From: Bacillota bacterium
GTDB lineage: Bacteria; Bacillota; GCA-003054495; Carboxydocellales; JAJZTU01
Assembly: GCA_021848765.1 (NCBI GenBank)
Contig: JAJZTU010000004.1
Span: 1 to 33,854 of the forward strand
Direction: 5' to 3'
Length of the DNA stretch: 33,854 nucleotides
Below the pieces are notes generated by a model. The model was not told the origin of the DNA. It did not search any database and worked only from the letters and a program-made list of their open reading frames with translations. Below, one piece after another: positions 1 to 8,056 of the stretch; position 1 is the first letter of the stretch, and every line of letters starts with the position of its first letter. Made by a program: the position numbers and the translations under genes.

Positions 1-80
1 GAACACCCCATCTCCTCCCGACCCCAGATAAGAATTGGACGGTAATTAAACAAGGTTTACCCAGGCAGTGGGATTGCTAG

Positions 81-110
81 GTATGATTTCCCCGTAGTCC
101 TGCCATACTA
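81..110 (+). promoter_or_regulatory. Sigma-G/sigma-F-type forespore promoter
   Basis: GTATG at 81-85 and CATACTA at 104-110 are separated by 18 bp. From established knowledge, B. subtilis sigma-G recognises roughly GNATR-N18-CATNNTA, and this site fits every position. It lies 28 bp upstream of the gene at 139, whose second cistron is fin, a gene under sigma-F/sigma-G control in B. subtilis. The spoVT promoter at 5661-5690 has the same spacing. A sigma-F role cannot be separated from sigma-G by sequence alone. Confidence 0.72.
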
Positions 111-138
111 CATAGGTAAGGGACAGGGGGAATTTTTC

Positions 139-552
139 ATGTGGGCTATTTTAGCCGGTTTATTGGCAGCTGTGGCTTCATGGCTGGCTAATGGGCAGAT
201 TGCTGACCGGTTCGGACCGCGAGGTATTGTATACCTGGTTCCCGCTGTGGAAGAACTGTCTAAAACCTTGTTAGCGTTGGCTTTTAATAGTTCCGTCTTC
301 CTGTCCCATGCGGTTTTTGGCACGGTTGAGGCTGTGTACGATACCCTGGTTACCCGCAAGACCGGGGTATGGGCAGGGCTGGCCAGTTACTTGGGACATA
401 TGGCTTTTGGCCTGATAACCCTCGGGCTTTACCGGCTTTCAGGGTATGCCCTCATCGGCCTCACCGGGGGCTATCTGGCCCACCTGGCCTGGAACTGGTT
501 GGTCTTAAAGCCTGTGCCGGCAACCGGAACACACCACCGCAGGGAGGGATAA
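139..552 (+). CDS. Compact PrsW-like intramembrane protease candidate
   Basis: A 137-residue, very hydrophobic protein with about four membrane segments. It carries in order the pattern of glutamic intramembrane proteases of the PrsW/CPBP clan: EELSK at residues 38-42 (EExxK), FGTVE at 60-64 (FxxxE), a glycine-histidine pair at 86-87 inside a membrane segment, and HLAWN at 115-119 (HxxxN). PrsW of B. subtilis cleaves the anti-sigma factor RsiW and is clearly larger, about 220 residues, so this would be a minimal version. ATG 139 follows a CAGGGGG ribosome binding site by 8 nt. The gene ends 2 nt before fin and sits behind a forespore-type promoter, so it is probably co-transcribed with fin. 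The motifs are directly visible; protease activity and any sporulation role are inference. It could also be a non-catalytic membrane protein of the same fold. Confidence 0.6.
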   Translation: MWAILAGLLAAVASWLANGQIADRFGPRGIVYLVPAVEELSKTLLALAFNSSVFLSHAVFGTVEAVYDTLVTRKTGVWAGLASYLGHMAFGLITLGLYRLSGYALIGLTGGYLAHLAWNWLVLKPVPATGTHHRREG

Positions 553-554
553 CC

Positions 555-791
555 ATGAGGCTGATTTACTTTTGTGACTGCTGCCAGGAAATCCTGGAGG
601 ATGTAGATGTCGGGGATATAGAAAACCCGGAACAGGATGATTCCTTGACTGAAGAAGAGTGGCAGGGTATAATGAAAATGCACGAAAACCAAGGAACACA
701 GCGATTTGTCAGCACCCTGTGCCATGACTGTATCCAGGAGATGGGCCTGGGAGACGACGGGGGAATAACCTACAAGGCTTTGCTTCATTGA
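555..791 (+). CDS. fin: Anti-sigma-F factor Fin (YabK family)
   Basis: A 78-residue zinc-ribbon protein with CDCC at residues 7-10 and CHDC at 56-59, the two CxxC pairs expected of Fin. The middle part, an acidic LTEEE stretch followed by a helix with a HENQG turn before the second Cys pair, parallels B. subtilis Fin (LTNEE...YKENG...ICEDC). The position directly upstream of mfd is also as in B. subtilis. Fin inhibits sigma-F in the forespore and helps the switch to sigma-G. ATG 555 follows an AGGGAGGG site that overlaps the end of the preceding gene. The likely promoter is the forespore-type element at 81-110, giving a two-gene operon closed by the terminator at 815-846. Confidence 0.88.
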   Translation: MRLIYFCDCCQEILEDVDVGDIENPEQDDSLTEEEWQGIMKMHENQGTQRFVSTLCHDCIQEMGLGDDGGITYKALLH

Positions 792-814
792 CAGTAGTAA
801 CCCCTCGAGTGTAC

Positions 815-846
815 AGCTTTAGCCCTTTTGATGCTAAAGCTTTTTT
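815..846 (+). terminator. Rho-independent terminator after fin
   Basis: A 9-bp perfect stem (AGCTTTAGC at 815-823, GCTAAAGCT at 833-841) with a 9-nt loop is followed by five further T. It separates the fin operon from mfd. Confidence 0.9.
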
Positions 847-879
847 GTGTTTTATTTTTGTATGGAGAAGGAGAGAAGA

Positions 880-3800
880 ATGGCCCGAGGATTATTATTG
901 CCCCTGGAAAATTCCGGAGAGATGAAAGCCATTTGGCAAGGGGTACAGCGGGGTTATCAGCAATTAGTTTACGGGGTGAGCGGCACTCAAACCAACTACC
1001 TTTTGGCGGGGATAAAAGCCAGATGTCCGGGTCCGCTCCTGGTGGTTACCGCCAGTGCCCTCCAGGCCCGTAAGACCATCAGTGATCTGGAGACCTTCCT
1101 CCCGGAGAAGGAAGCGCTCTTTTTCCCCGCCCCGGAGATTATGCCTTATGACATCCTGGCTCACAGTAAAGAACTTGCCGCTCAGAGACTAAAAGTGCTG
1201 GCGGGTTTGGCCCAAGGCAGGGAAATTGTGGTTGTGGCTCCGGTAGAAGCCCTATGCAAACGGTTGATGCCTGCCATAAAATTTCGGGAGAACTGCGTGA
1301 GCCTTGTAGTGGGCGGAGTAGTTGAGCTCGATAAGCTGGCTGCGTTGCTGACCAGCCTGGGTTACGAGCGTGTCCGGCAGGTTGAGGGAATGGGTCAGTT
1401 TAGTATCCGGGGAGGGATTGTCGATATCTTTCCCCTTGACCGGGGGGACCCGGTTCGTTTAGAGCTTTTTGATGATGAAATTGATTCTATTCGCTCCGTT
1501 GATGCGGCTTCCCAGCGCTCCCTGGAAAAACTGGACCGGGTGGAGATTATTCCGGCCCGCGAACTGGTACTCACTGAGGAAAGCTGGCAGACAGCCCTAG
1601 TGCGGATTAAAGCTGACTGGGCTCAACAAAACAAGAAACTGGAAAAACTGGGCCGCAGGGAAGCCCAGTCGGCCCTGGAAGCAAAAATGGCCCACTGCCT
1701 GGAACAGGTAGAGGAGCACATTTTCTTTGAGGGCTTGGAGCAGTTTGGGGGGTATTTCAATCCCGAAGGAGTAACCCTGCTGGACTACCTGCCCAAATTA
1801 ACGCCTGTTTGCGTGGATGAGCCTGGAAGGGTTAAGGAGAGCGCAGAAAACACTGAGCGGGAGCAGGCGGAGAATTGGGCCAACTGGCTGGAAAAAGGAC
1901 TGGCTTTACCTGGCCAAGCCAGGGATTATGTGGATTTTGTGACCCTCTTTAAAGAAATGCAAGCTTATTCCTTAACCGGGTTTGCCCTGTTGCCCAAACA
2001 GCCCGGCAACTGGAAACCGCGAAATATTGTCAGTATCCCGGCCAAAAGCAACCCTTCCCTGCGCGGGCAGATCAACATTTTGGTAGAAGATTTACGGCGC
2101 ATGCGGAAAAATGAGTATGCTGCGGTTATTATGGCTGACACCCGGGAGCGGTGCCAAAAAATACTGCAGACTCTGCGGGATGCCCGGCTTGATGCTTTGT
2201 ACTTAAGCCGCTTAGACCAGGAGGTCCGCCCGGGAAACATCATCATCACCGAGGGGACTCTTCAGAACGGATTTGAGCTCACTAACAGTAAAACAGTATT
2301 CTTCACTGATGCAGAGATTTTTGGAACTCAGAAAAAGGGACGCAAAAAAACCGGAACCCGCCAGGGTTCTAAGCTTGCAGCATTTGCCGACCTCAATGTG
2401 GGAGATTATGTTGTCCATGTTAATCACGGTATAGGCATTTACCAGGGAGTTCAGAAACTGGATGTTGCAGGGATTCAAAAGGATTACCTGCTGGTAAAAT
2501 ATGCAGGCGAAGACAGGCTCTATGTGCCTAATGACCAGGTGGGAATGCTCCAAAAATACCTGGGCGCAGAGGGGCACAGACCCAAGCTGTCTAAGCTGGG
2601 GGGAACCGAGTGGGCCAAGGTAAAGAGCAGGGTCAAAGAGTCGGTCCAGTCCATGGCCCAGGACCTAATCCAGCTGTATGCTGCCAGGCAGGGCCTGAAG
2701 GGCTATGCTTTTGGACCGGATACCGTCTGGCAAAAGGAATTTGAAGAAGCCTTCCCGTTTGAGGAAACCCCTGACCAGATCCAGTCAGTTGCGGAAATAA
2801 AGGCTGACATGGAGCGGCCTAAGCCCATGGACCGGCTGCTTTGTGGTGACGTAGGATACGGGAAGACTGAAGTTGCAATCCGGGCGGCCTTTAAAACAGT
2901 GATGGAGGGTAAGCAAGTGGCTGTACTCGTACCTACCACCATCCTGGCTCAGCAGCATTACAATACCTTCCGCCAGCGCTTTACTAATTTTCCCGTTACC
3001 ATTGAAATGCTCAGTAGATTTCGTTCAGCCAAGGAACAGCGCCAGACTTTGAACAAACTTGCCCAAGGCCAGGTGGATATTGTGATTGGAACCCACCGCC
3101 TGGTACAGGAGGATGTGGTTTTTAAGGACCTGGGACTGGTAATTGTAGACGAAGAACAGCGCTTTGGGGTTGCCCACAAAGAACGGCTGAAGCAGCTCAG
3201 ACATTCGGTAGATGTGCTTACCCTAACCGCTACCCCCATCCCCCGGACTTTACACATGTCCTTAATTGGGGCCAGGGACATGAGCCTGCTGGAAACCCCG
3301 CCGGAGGACCGCTATCCTGTCCAGACCTATGTAGTGGAATTCAACTACCAGGTCATCAGAGATGCAATTTTACGGGAATTGAACCGTGGGGGCCAGATAT
3401 ACTTTGTTCATAACCGGGTTTTGGACATTGACCAGGCCGCAGAGGCCCTGCAGTCTCTTATACCTGAGGCCCGGGTAGCTGTGGCCCACGGGCAGATGAA
3501 AGAGGAAGACCTGGAAAGTATCATGCTGGATTTTTTGGAAGGTGAATTGGACATCCTGGTTTGCACTACCATTATCGAAACAGGGCTGGATATTCCCAAT
3601 GTAAATACGATAATCATTGATGAGGCTGACCATATGGGCCTGTCTCAATTGTACCAACTCCGGGGCAGGGTGGGACGGACCAACAGACTGGCGTATGCCT
3701 ACCTGACCTACAAGAAGGACAAGGTCTTGACCGAGGTGGCTGAAAAGCGTCTTCAAGCCATCCGGGAATTTACTGAATTCGGCTCCGGGTTTAAGATTGC

Positions 3801-4425
3801 CATGCGCGACCTGGAAATCCGGGGGGCCGGCAATATCCTGGGGCCGGAACAGCATGGTCAGATTATGTCCGTAGGGTTTGAAATGTACTGCCGGCTTCTG
3901 GAGGAAGCCGTTCAAGAGCTCCAGGGTAAGCAGGTTGCAGAGTTGCAGGAGCCCTCTGTGGAAATCCCCATCGATGCCTATATCAGTGATGATTACATCC
4001 CGGACCAGGCCCGGAAAATGGAAATGTACCGCAAGATCATGCTCAGCCGCCTGGAGGAATCTGTGGAGGAAGTGGGCGAGGAATTAGTGGACCGGTTTGG
4101 GGACCCCCCTGAACCCGTACTTAATCTGCTGGCTATTGCCAGAATTAAAGCCCTTTGCCTGGAGCAGGGCCTTTCCGGGGTTTCTCTCAGTGGGGGTTAC
4201 CTGACTTTCAGATTCAATGAGAAACCGGCGGTGTCAGGGCAGCAGTTAGTGGAACTGGCAGCCAAGTATCGCAATCTTTCCTTCGTGGCCGCACCCCAGG
4301 TTCAAATGAAGCTGGCTGTCCGGAAGCTGGGTCCGGAGAAAATTTTAAGCGAAGCCCTGGAAGTGCTCACCCATATAAAGAAGGATTTACTTACCCGGAC
4401 AAATTGTGAGCAGGGCAGGCTATAG
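880..4425 (+). CDS. mfd: Transcription-repair coupling factor Mfd
   Basis: An 1181-residue protein, close to B. subtilis Mfd (1177). Mfd binds RNA polymerase stalled at DNA lesions, pushes it off with its ATP-driven translocase and recruits UvrA. The N-terminal third is the UvrB-like part; an RNA-polymerase-interaction domain follows around residues 500-570 (motif GDYVVHVNHGIG); then the SF2 helicase core with Walker A GDVGYGKT at 656-663, DEEQ box at 757-760 and TATPIPRT; and finally the C-terminal TRCF domain. ATG 880 is preferred over the upstream in-frame GTG 847 and ATG 862 because AAGGAG at 868-873 is spaced 6 nt from it and family alignment begins there. GTG 847 also lies right in the fin terminator tail. 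The gene order fin-mfd-(prsA)-spoVT is conserved. Confidence 0.97.
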   Translation: MARGLLLPLENSGEMKAIWQGVQRGYQQLVYGVSGTQTNYLLAGIKARCPGPLLVVTASALQARKTISDLETFLPEKEALFFPAPEIMPYDILAHSKELAAQRLKVLAGLAQGREIVVVAPVEALCKRLMPAIKFRENCVSLVVGGVVELDKLAALLTSLGYERVRQVEGMGQFSIRGGIVDIFPLDRGDPVRLELFDDEIDSIRSVDAASQRSLEKLDRVEIIPARELVLTEESWQTALVRIKADWAQQNKKLEKLGRREAQSALEAKMAHCLEQVEEHIFFEGLEQFGGYFNPEGVTLLDYLPKLTPVCVDEPGRVKESAENTEREQAENWANWLEKGLALPGQARDYVDFVTLFKEMQAYSLTGFALLPKQPGNWKPRNIVSIPAKSNPSLRGQINILVEDLRRMRKNEYAAVIMADTRERCQKILQTLRDARLDALYLSRLDQEVRPGNIIITEGTLQNGFELTNSKTVFFTDAEIFGTQKKGRKKTGTRQGSKLAAFADLNVGDYVVHVNHGIGIYQGVQKLDVAGIQKDYLLVKYAGEDRLYVPNDQVGMLQKYLGAEGHRPKLSKLGGTEWAKVKSRVKESVQSMAQDLIQLYAARQGLKGYAFGPDTVWQKEFEEAFPFEETPDQIQSVAEIKADMERPKPMDRLLCGDVGYGKTEVAIRAAFKTVMEGKQVAVLVPTTILAQQHYNTFRQRFTNFPVTIEMLSRFRSAKEQRQTLNKLAQGQVDIVIGTHRLVQEDVVFKDLGLVIVDEEQRFGVAHKERLKQLRHSVDVLTLTATPIPRTLHMSLIGARDMSLLETPPEDRYPVQTYVVEFNYQVIRDAILRELNRGGQIYFVHNRVLDIDQAAEALQSLIPEARVAVAHGQMKEEDLESIMLDFLEGELDILVCTTIIETGLDIPNVNTIIIDEADHMGLSQLYQLRGRVGRTNRLAYAYLTYKKDKVLTEVAEKRLQAIREFTEFGSGFKIAMRDLEIRGAGNILGPEQHGQIMSVGFEMYCRLLEEAVQELQGKQVAELQEPSVEIPIDAYISDDYIPDQARKMEMYRKIMLSRLEESVEEVGEELVDRFGDPPEPVLNLLAIARIKALCLEQGLSGVSLSGGYLTFRFNEKPAVSGQQLVELAAKYRNLSFVAAPQVQMKLAVRKLGPEKILSEALEVLTHIKKDLLTRTNCEQGRL

Positions 4426-4485
4426 TGCATTTGCGGGGCTGGAATTAGTTGCTTTGCAGGGCACAAACAAGCGGGGCAAAAAAGC

Positions 4486-4514
4486 TTGGCATAGGGGAAA
4501 TTATTTTGTATAAT
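4486..4514 (+). promoter_or_regulatory. Sigma-A promoter of prsA
   Basis: TTGGCA at 4486-4491 and a perfect TATAAT at 4509-4514 are separated by 17 bp. The element lies in the mfd-prsA intergenic region, 31 bp upstream of the prsA start codon. Confidence 0.85.
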
Positions 4515-4545
4515 GAGTTTATAACAGGAAAGGGGTTGTGAAATA

Positions 4546-5613
4546 ATGAACAAATGGCGCAAAGCTACCAGCTTTGTTTTGGCAGTTGTCATGGCAGCAA
4601 CTGTCGCCGGCTGTACCAAGAAGCCCGGAAGCGAGGCGGTAGCAACGGTAAACGGGGAGGAGATTACCCGGGCGCAGTTGGACAAGCGTCTGGCTAAAAT
4701 GGTGGAAGTTTACAAAAGCCAAGGCCTTGATTTTACTACCGAGCAGGGAAAAGGCATGAAAAAAGCCCTTGAACGTCAATTGCTGGACGGAATGGTAGAG
4801 GAAAAGCTGCTTCTGCAAGAAGCCAAGAAACAGGGTGTACTGCCCTCTGATTCTGATATAAAGGCCAAGGTTGAGGAAACTAAAAAGAAGTTTGATTCCG
4901 AAGAAAAATTCCTGAATGCCTTAAAGACCTACAATATGGATATCAAGGAATTTGCGGACTGGACTAAACAAAATATCGCCTTGGATGCACTGTTTAACAA
5001 AGTAACCAAGGATGTAACAGTTTCCGATGCCGACATTAAAAAATATTATGATGAGAACAAAGAAACCTTTAAGCAAGGCGAAAAAGTAAGGGCCCGCCAT
5101 ATTCTCATCAAATTTGATACCCCCAATGAAAAGGTTGGCCGGACCACCGACCAGGCTAAGCAGGAAATCTTAGCTGTTCTCGACCGGATTAACAAGGGTG
5201 AGGATTTTGCCAAGCTGGCCAAAGAAAAATCCGAAGATCCCGGTTCCAAGGACAAAGGCGGCGAGTACACTTTTGGCCGCGGCGAAATGGTGAAGGAATT
5301 TGAGGATGCCGCCTTTAGCCTTAAGCCCGGGCAGGTTACTAAGGAACCGGTAAAGACCGTCTATGGATTTCATATCATTAAGTTGGAAGAAAAGATTCCT
5401 GCCAAGTCTAAGAGCTTCGAAGAGGTAAAAGGCGAGCTTCAGGCCAGTCTACCCCTCCAGAAGAAGCAGGAAGTCTTTGCGAAATACACCAGTGACCTGA
5501 AAAGCAAGGCCACAATCGACATAAAGTTACCTAATCCTCCGGCTCCCGCACCTGGTACAGGGCCTGCCGGACAAGGCGGTGCTAAAGGCGAAAAACCCCC
5601 TGGTCATCCCTAA
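4546..5613 (+). CDS. prsA: PrsA/SurA-type lipoprotein peptidyl-prolyl isomerase
   Basis: A 355-residue extracytoplasmic foldase. The N-terminus is a lipoprotein signal: a basic start, a hydrophobic core and a lipobox VAGC with the lipidated Cys at residue 23. A SurA-like N-terminal chaperone domain follows (about 35-170), then a parvulin rotamase domain (about 180-280, motifs RARHILIKF, FGRGEMV and GFHIIKL), and a proline/glycine-rich tail. Such proteins fold secreted proteins at the membrane-wall interface. The start is set by GGAAAGGGG about 10 nt upstream of ATG 4546. The insertion of prsA between mfd and spoVT differs from B. subtilis. It has its own sigma-A promoter, so it is probably expressed in vegetative cells independently of mfd. 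Which clients it folds cannot be told from the sequence. Confidence 0.92.
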   Translation: MNKWRKATSFVLAVVMAATVAGCTKKPGSEAVATVNGEEITRAQLDKRLAKMVEVYKSQGLDFTTEQGKGMKKALERQLLDGMVEEKLLLQEAKKQGVLPSDSDIKAKVEETKKKFDSEEKFLNALKTYNMDIKEFADWTKQNIALDALFNKVTKDVTVSDADIKKYYDENKETFKQGEKVRARHILIKFDTPNEKVGRTTDQAKQEILAVLDRINKGEDFAKLAKEKSEDPGSKDKGGEYTFGRGEMVKEFEDAAFSLKPGQVTKEPVKTVYGFHIIKLEEKIPAKSKSFEEVKGELQASLPLQKKQEVFAKYTSDLKSKATIDIKLPNPPAPAPGTGPAGQGGAKGEKPPGHP

Positions 5614-5660
5614 AATAAATGCTTTTTCTTGAAAAAATTTGCAATCTACTGGTAAAAAAT

Positions 5661-5690
5661 GAATAATTCCCTCCAGGTGGATATATACTA
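5661..5690 (+). promoter_or_regulatory. Sigma-G-type promoter of spoVT
   Basis: GAATA at 5661-5665, an 18-bp spacer and TATACTA at 5684-5690 match the sigma-G consensus GNATR-N18-CATNNTA except for T instead of C at the first -10 base. SpoVT is sigma-G dependent in B. subtilis, so element and gene agree. The spacing equals that of the fin-operon promoter at 81-110. Confidence 0.75.
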
Positions 5691-5746
5691 TCTGTGAAAA
5701 GAAGTTCTCCTAAAATCCACCAAGAAAAGGAGGGAAGGAAGAAGTA

Positions 5747-6310
5747 ATGAAAGCAACAGGAATTGTACGGCGAATTGATGATCTGGGCAGAGTTGTCATT
5801 CCCAAAGAAATCCGCAGAACCCTCAGAATCCGGGAAGGAGATCCCCTGGAAATCTTTGTGGACCGGGAAGGGGAGGTTATCCTAAAAAAGTATTCACCTA
5901 TAGGCGAGTTGGGTGATTTTGCCAAGGAATACGCTGACTCCTTACACGAGGCTATTGGGCATATTGCCTGTATAGCCGATAGAGATACCATTATAGCGGT
6001 GGCGGGAGCGCCCAAAAAGGAATTCCTGAACAAACCTTTAGGTGCGGCTGTGGAAAAGGTGATGGAAGAACGGAATGCGGTCCTCATAAATCGTCCGGGA
6101 GAGCACCCGCATTGTAAAGGCTGTCTTACCGAGGATGATCAAGACACATGCAAGTTCTCGGCTGAAGTCATAGCCCCCATTATAGCTCAGGGTGATCCAA
6201 TCGGCGCAGTAATTCTCCTTTCTAAAGATGCTAACATCCAAATGGGTGAAATGGAGCAAAAACTAGCCGAAACAGCTGCGGGATTCCTGGCTAAGCAAAT
6301 GGAACAGTAA
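5747..6310 (+). CDS. spoVT: Stage V sporulation transcription factor SpoVT
   Basis: A 187-residue forespore regulator (B. subtilis 178). The N-terminus (1-53) is the AbrB-type swapped-hairpin DNA-binding domain with the signature GIVRRIDDLGRVVIPKEIRR. The rest (about 60-180) is a GAF-like domain containing HCKGC around residues 121-125. SpoVT tunes sigma-G-dependent genes, activating some and repressing others, and affects spore coat and germination. The start has a strong AAGGAGGG site. The gene is preceded by a sigma-G-type promoter and followed by its own terminator, so it appears to be a single transcription unit. No abnormality seen. Confidence 0.97.
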   Translation: MKATGIVRRIDDLGRVVIPKEIRRTLRIREGDPLEIFVDREGEVILKKYSPIGELGDFAKEYADSLHEAIGHIACIADRDTIIAVAGAPKKEFLNKPLGAAVEKVMEERNAVLINRPGEHPHCKGCLTEDDQDTCKFSAEVIAPIIAQGDPIGAVILLSKDANIQMGEMEQKLAETAAGFLAKQMEQ

Positions 6311-6315
6311 GTTTC

Positions 6316-6346
6316 AAAGGGTAGCGTACTCCGTATGCTACCTTTT
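6316..6346 (+). terminator. Rho-independent terminator after spoVT
   Basis: GGTAGC at 6320-6325 pairs with GCTACC at 6337-6342, extended by AAAG/TTTT pairs on the outside, followed by a T-rich tail. Confidence 0.8.
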
Positions 6347-6380
6347 CCTTTTACCTAATGCTGATTATGGAGGCAGAGAT

Positions 6381-7919
6381 ATGACTGAACAGCGTATTGC
6401 CAAGCAAACAGATGCAAACCGGCCGGACATAACTATTGTCGGCCTGGGGCCGGGGGGGCTGTCCGGTGTCCCCCTGGGGACGTACCGTTTGCTAAAGGAG
6501 AGTAAACGGACGTGGCTGCGGACAGGGGTGCATCCGGCAGCTGAGGAGCTTAAGGCCGGGGGTGTAGGGTTTGCTACCTTTGACGAGCTTTATGAGCGTG
6601 CAGAAGCGTTTGAGGAGGTTTACGCCGGGATTGCCCGGCAGATTTGTGCGGAAGCCAGGCAAGGTGAGCTTATCTACGGTGTACCCGGGCATCCCCTGGT
6701 GGCTGAACGGTCTGTGCAGGAGATTTTAAACTTGGCGCAGGAGTTGGGACTCCAGGTGGCAATAGTGCCGGCTATGAGTTTTTTAGATGTGCTGCTCCCG
6801 GTGCTAAACATAGACCCGGTGCAAGGGTTTTGCCTGCTGGATGGATTGACCCTGGATGAACAGCCTGTCGTAACCTCATTACCCACAGTTATTACCCAGG
6901 TTTACAGCCAGGTAGTGGCTTCCGAGGTTAAACTCAGACTTATGGAGTGCTATCCTGACGAACATATGATTACTGTGGTCAGGGCCGCCGGGGTACCTGG
7001 GGAGGAACGCCGGGAACAGCAACCGCTGTTTGAGTTGGACAGGTTGCCTTGGGTGGACCACCTGACCAGTGTGTTTGTTCCGCCGCTGGCCAGTGGGGAT
7101 TGGGCAGCTGAGAACTGTGAATATGCCCTGGATTCTTTGGTCAATGTCATGGCCCACCTGCGTAGTGAGGGGGGATGTCCCTGGGATAGGGAGCAGACCC
7201 ATGAGAGTCTCAAAAAGTATATGATAGAAGAAACCTATGAGGTCCTGGATGCTATTGATTCAGGTAATGTGTATAAAATATGTGAAGAATTGGGAGACTT
7301 ATTACTGCAAATAGTCTTTCATGCTCAAATTGCCAGGGAAAATGCATACTTTGACATCAACGATGTCATAATGGAAATAACAGAAAAAATGATCCGCCGG
7401 CATCCTCATGTATTCGGCACTGCAGAGGTTTCCGGCAGTGCCGATGTAGTAGTCAATTGGGAGCGGATTAAGGCCGGGGAAAAGGTTGCCAAGGGCGAGG
7501 CCGGGGAGTCCGTCCTGGATGGAATTCCCCTGGGATTACCGGCCTTAATGCGGGCGGAAAAGCTTCAGTCCAAGGCCGCGAAAGTGGGTTTTGATTGGCC
7601 TGATTACCGGGGAGCCTGGGAAAAGGTTCTGGAAGAAGTCCAAGAGGTTAAAGAGGTCCTGCACCAAGCAAAACAAGCCCTGCAGGAAGACAAGCTGGTA
7701 CACCTTAAAGAAGAACTGGGAGATTTGTTGTTTGCAATTGTGAATGTAGCCCGCTTCTTTAAAATTGATGCTGAGGAGGCATTGGTGGTAACGAATAACA
7801 AGTTTATGCGACGGTTTGCATACATAGAACAACAAATTACGTCCCGGGGAAGGAGTTTAAAGGAAACAACTCTGGAGGAACTGGACAAGATATGGGAGGA
7901 GAGTAAGATAATGGAATAA
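6381..7919 (+). CDS. mazG: MazG-type NTP pyrophosphohydrolase with methylase-like domain (YabN)
   Basis: A 512-residue two-part protein as in B. subtilis YabN (489). Residues about 15-230 form a tetrapyrrole-methylase (SAM-dependent) like domain with the loop GLGPGG at 21-26. Two MazG all-alpha pyrophosphohydrolase repeats follow: the first from about residue 264 (GCPWDREQTH, EETYEV, EELGDLL) and the second from about 405 (EEVQEV, EELGDLLFAIVN). MazG enzymes hydrolyse NTPs to NMP and pyrophosphate and are thought to clean the nucleotide pool. The role of the methylase-like half is unknown. The flippase gene yabM, which separates spoVT from yabN in B. subtilis, is absent here. ATG 6381 follows a GGAGGCAGAG site. 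An A-rich stretch lies between its stop and hup, and no clear terminator is seen there. Confidence 0.95.
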   Translation: MTEQRIAKQTDANRPDITIVGLGPGGLSGVPLGTYRLLKESKRTWLRTGVHPAAEELKAGGVGFATFDELYERAEAFEEVYAGIARQICAEARQGELIYGVPGHPLVAERSVQEILNLAQELGLQVAIVPAMSFLDVLLPVLNIDPVQGFCLLDGLTLDEQPVVTSLPTVITQVYSQVVASEVKLRLMECYPDEHMITVVRAAGVPGEERREQQPLFELDRLPWVDHLTSVFVPPLASGDWAAENCEYALDSLVNVMAHLRSEGGCPWDREQTHESLKKYMIEETYEVLDAIDSGNVYKICEELGDLLLQIVFHAQIARENAYFDINDVIMEITEKMIRRHPHVFGTAEVSGSADVVVNWERIKAGEKVAKGEAGESVLDGIPLGLPALMRAEKLQSKAAKVGFDWPDYRGAWEKVLEEVQEVKEVLHQAKQALQEDKLVHLKEELGDLLFAIVNVARFFKIDAEEALVVTNNKFMRRFAYIEQQITSRGRSLKETTLEELDKIWEESKIME

Positions 7920-7989
7920 AAATTTAAATAAATAGCAAAAAAAGAAAAAAATGCAGGAAAAATTTACTGATTAGCAGGAAATGCAAGGA

Positions 7990-8009
7990 TTTTAGCGAAT
8001 ATGCTAAAA
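7990..8009. repeat. Inverted repeat upstream of hup
   Basis: TTTTAGC at 7990-7996 and GCTAAAA at 8003-8009 form perfect 7-bp arms around a 6-nt spacer, 36 bp before the hup start codon. It could be a leader hairpin or an operator. No T-run follows it, so it is not a terminator. Confidence 0.5.
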
Positions 8010-8037
8010 CGAAATACTTTACTTAAATTACAGGAGG

Positions 8038-8056
8038 GATTTGTTGTGAACAAATC
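8038..8056. promoter_or_regulatory. Perfect inverted repeat centred on the hup start codon
   Basis: GATTTGTT (8038-8045) and AACAAATC (8049-8056) are perfect 8-bp complements. The three bases between them are the GTG start codon of hup (8046-8048). The left arm touches the end of the GGAGGG ribosome binding site. As RNA the start codon would form the loop of a hairpin; as DNA it is a 19-bp palindrome suited to a dimeric repressor. Function is inferred, the symmetry is directly visible. Confidence 0.6.

Noticed and set aside
4535..4552. Rex-like half site TTGTGAA at the prsA start
   Set aside because: Only one half matches well, the other half is degenerate, and it overlaps the start codon of a gene with no redox link.
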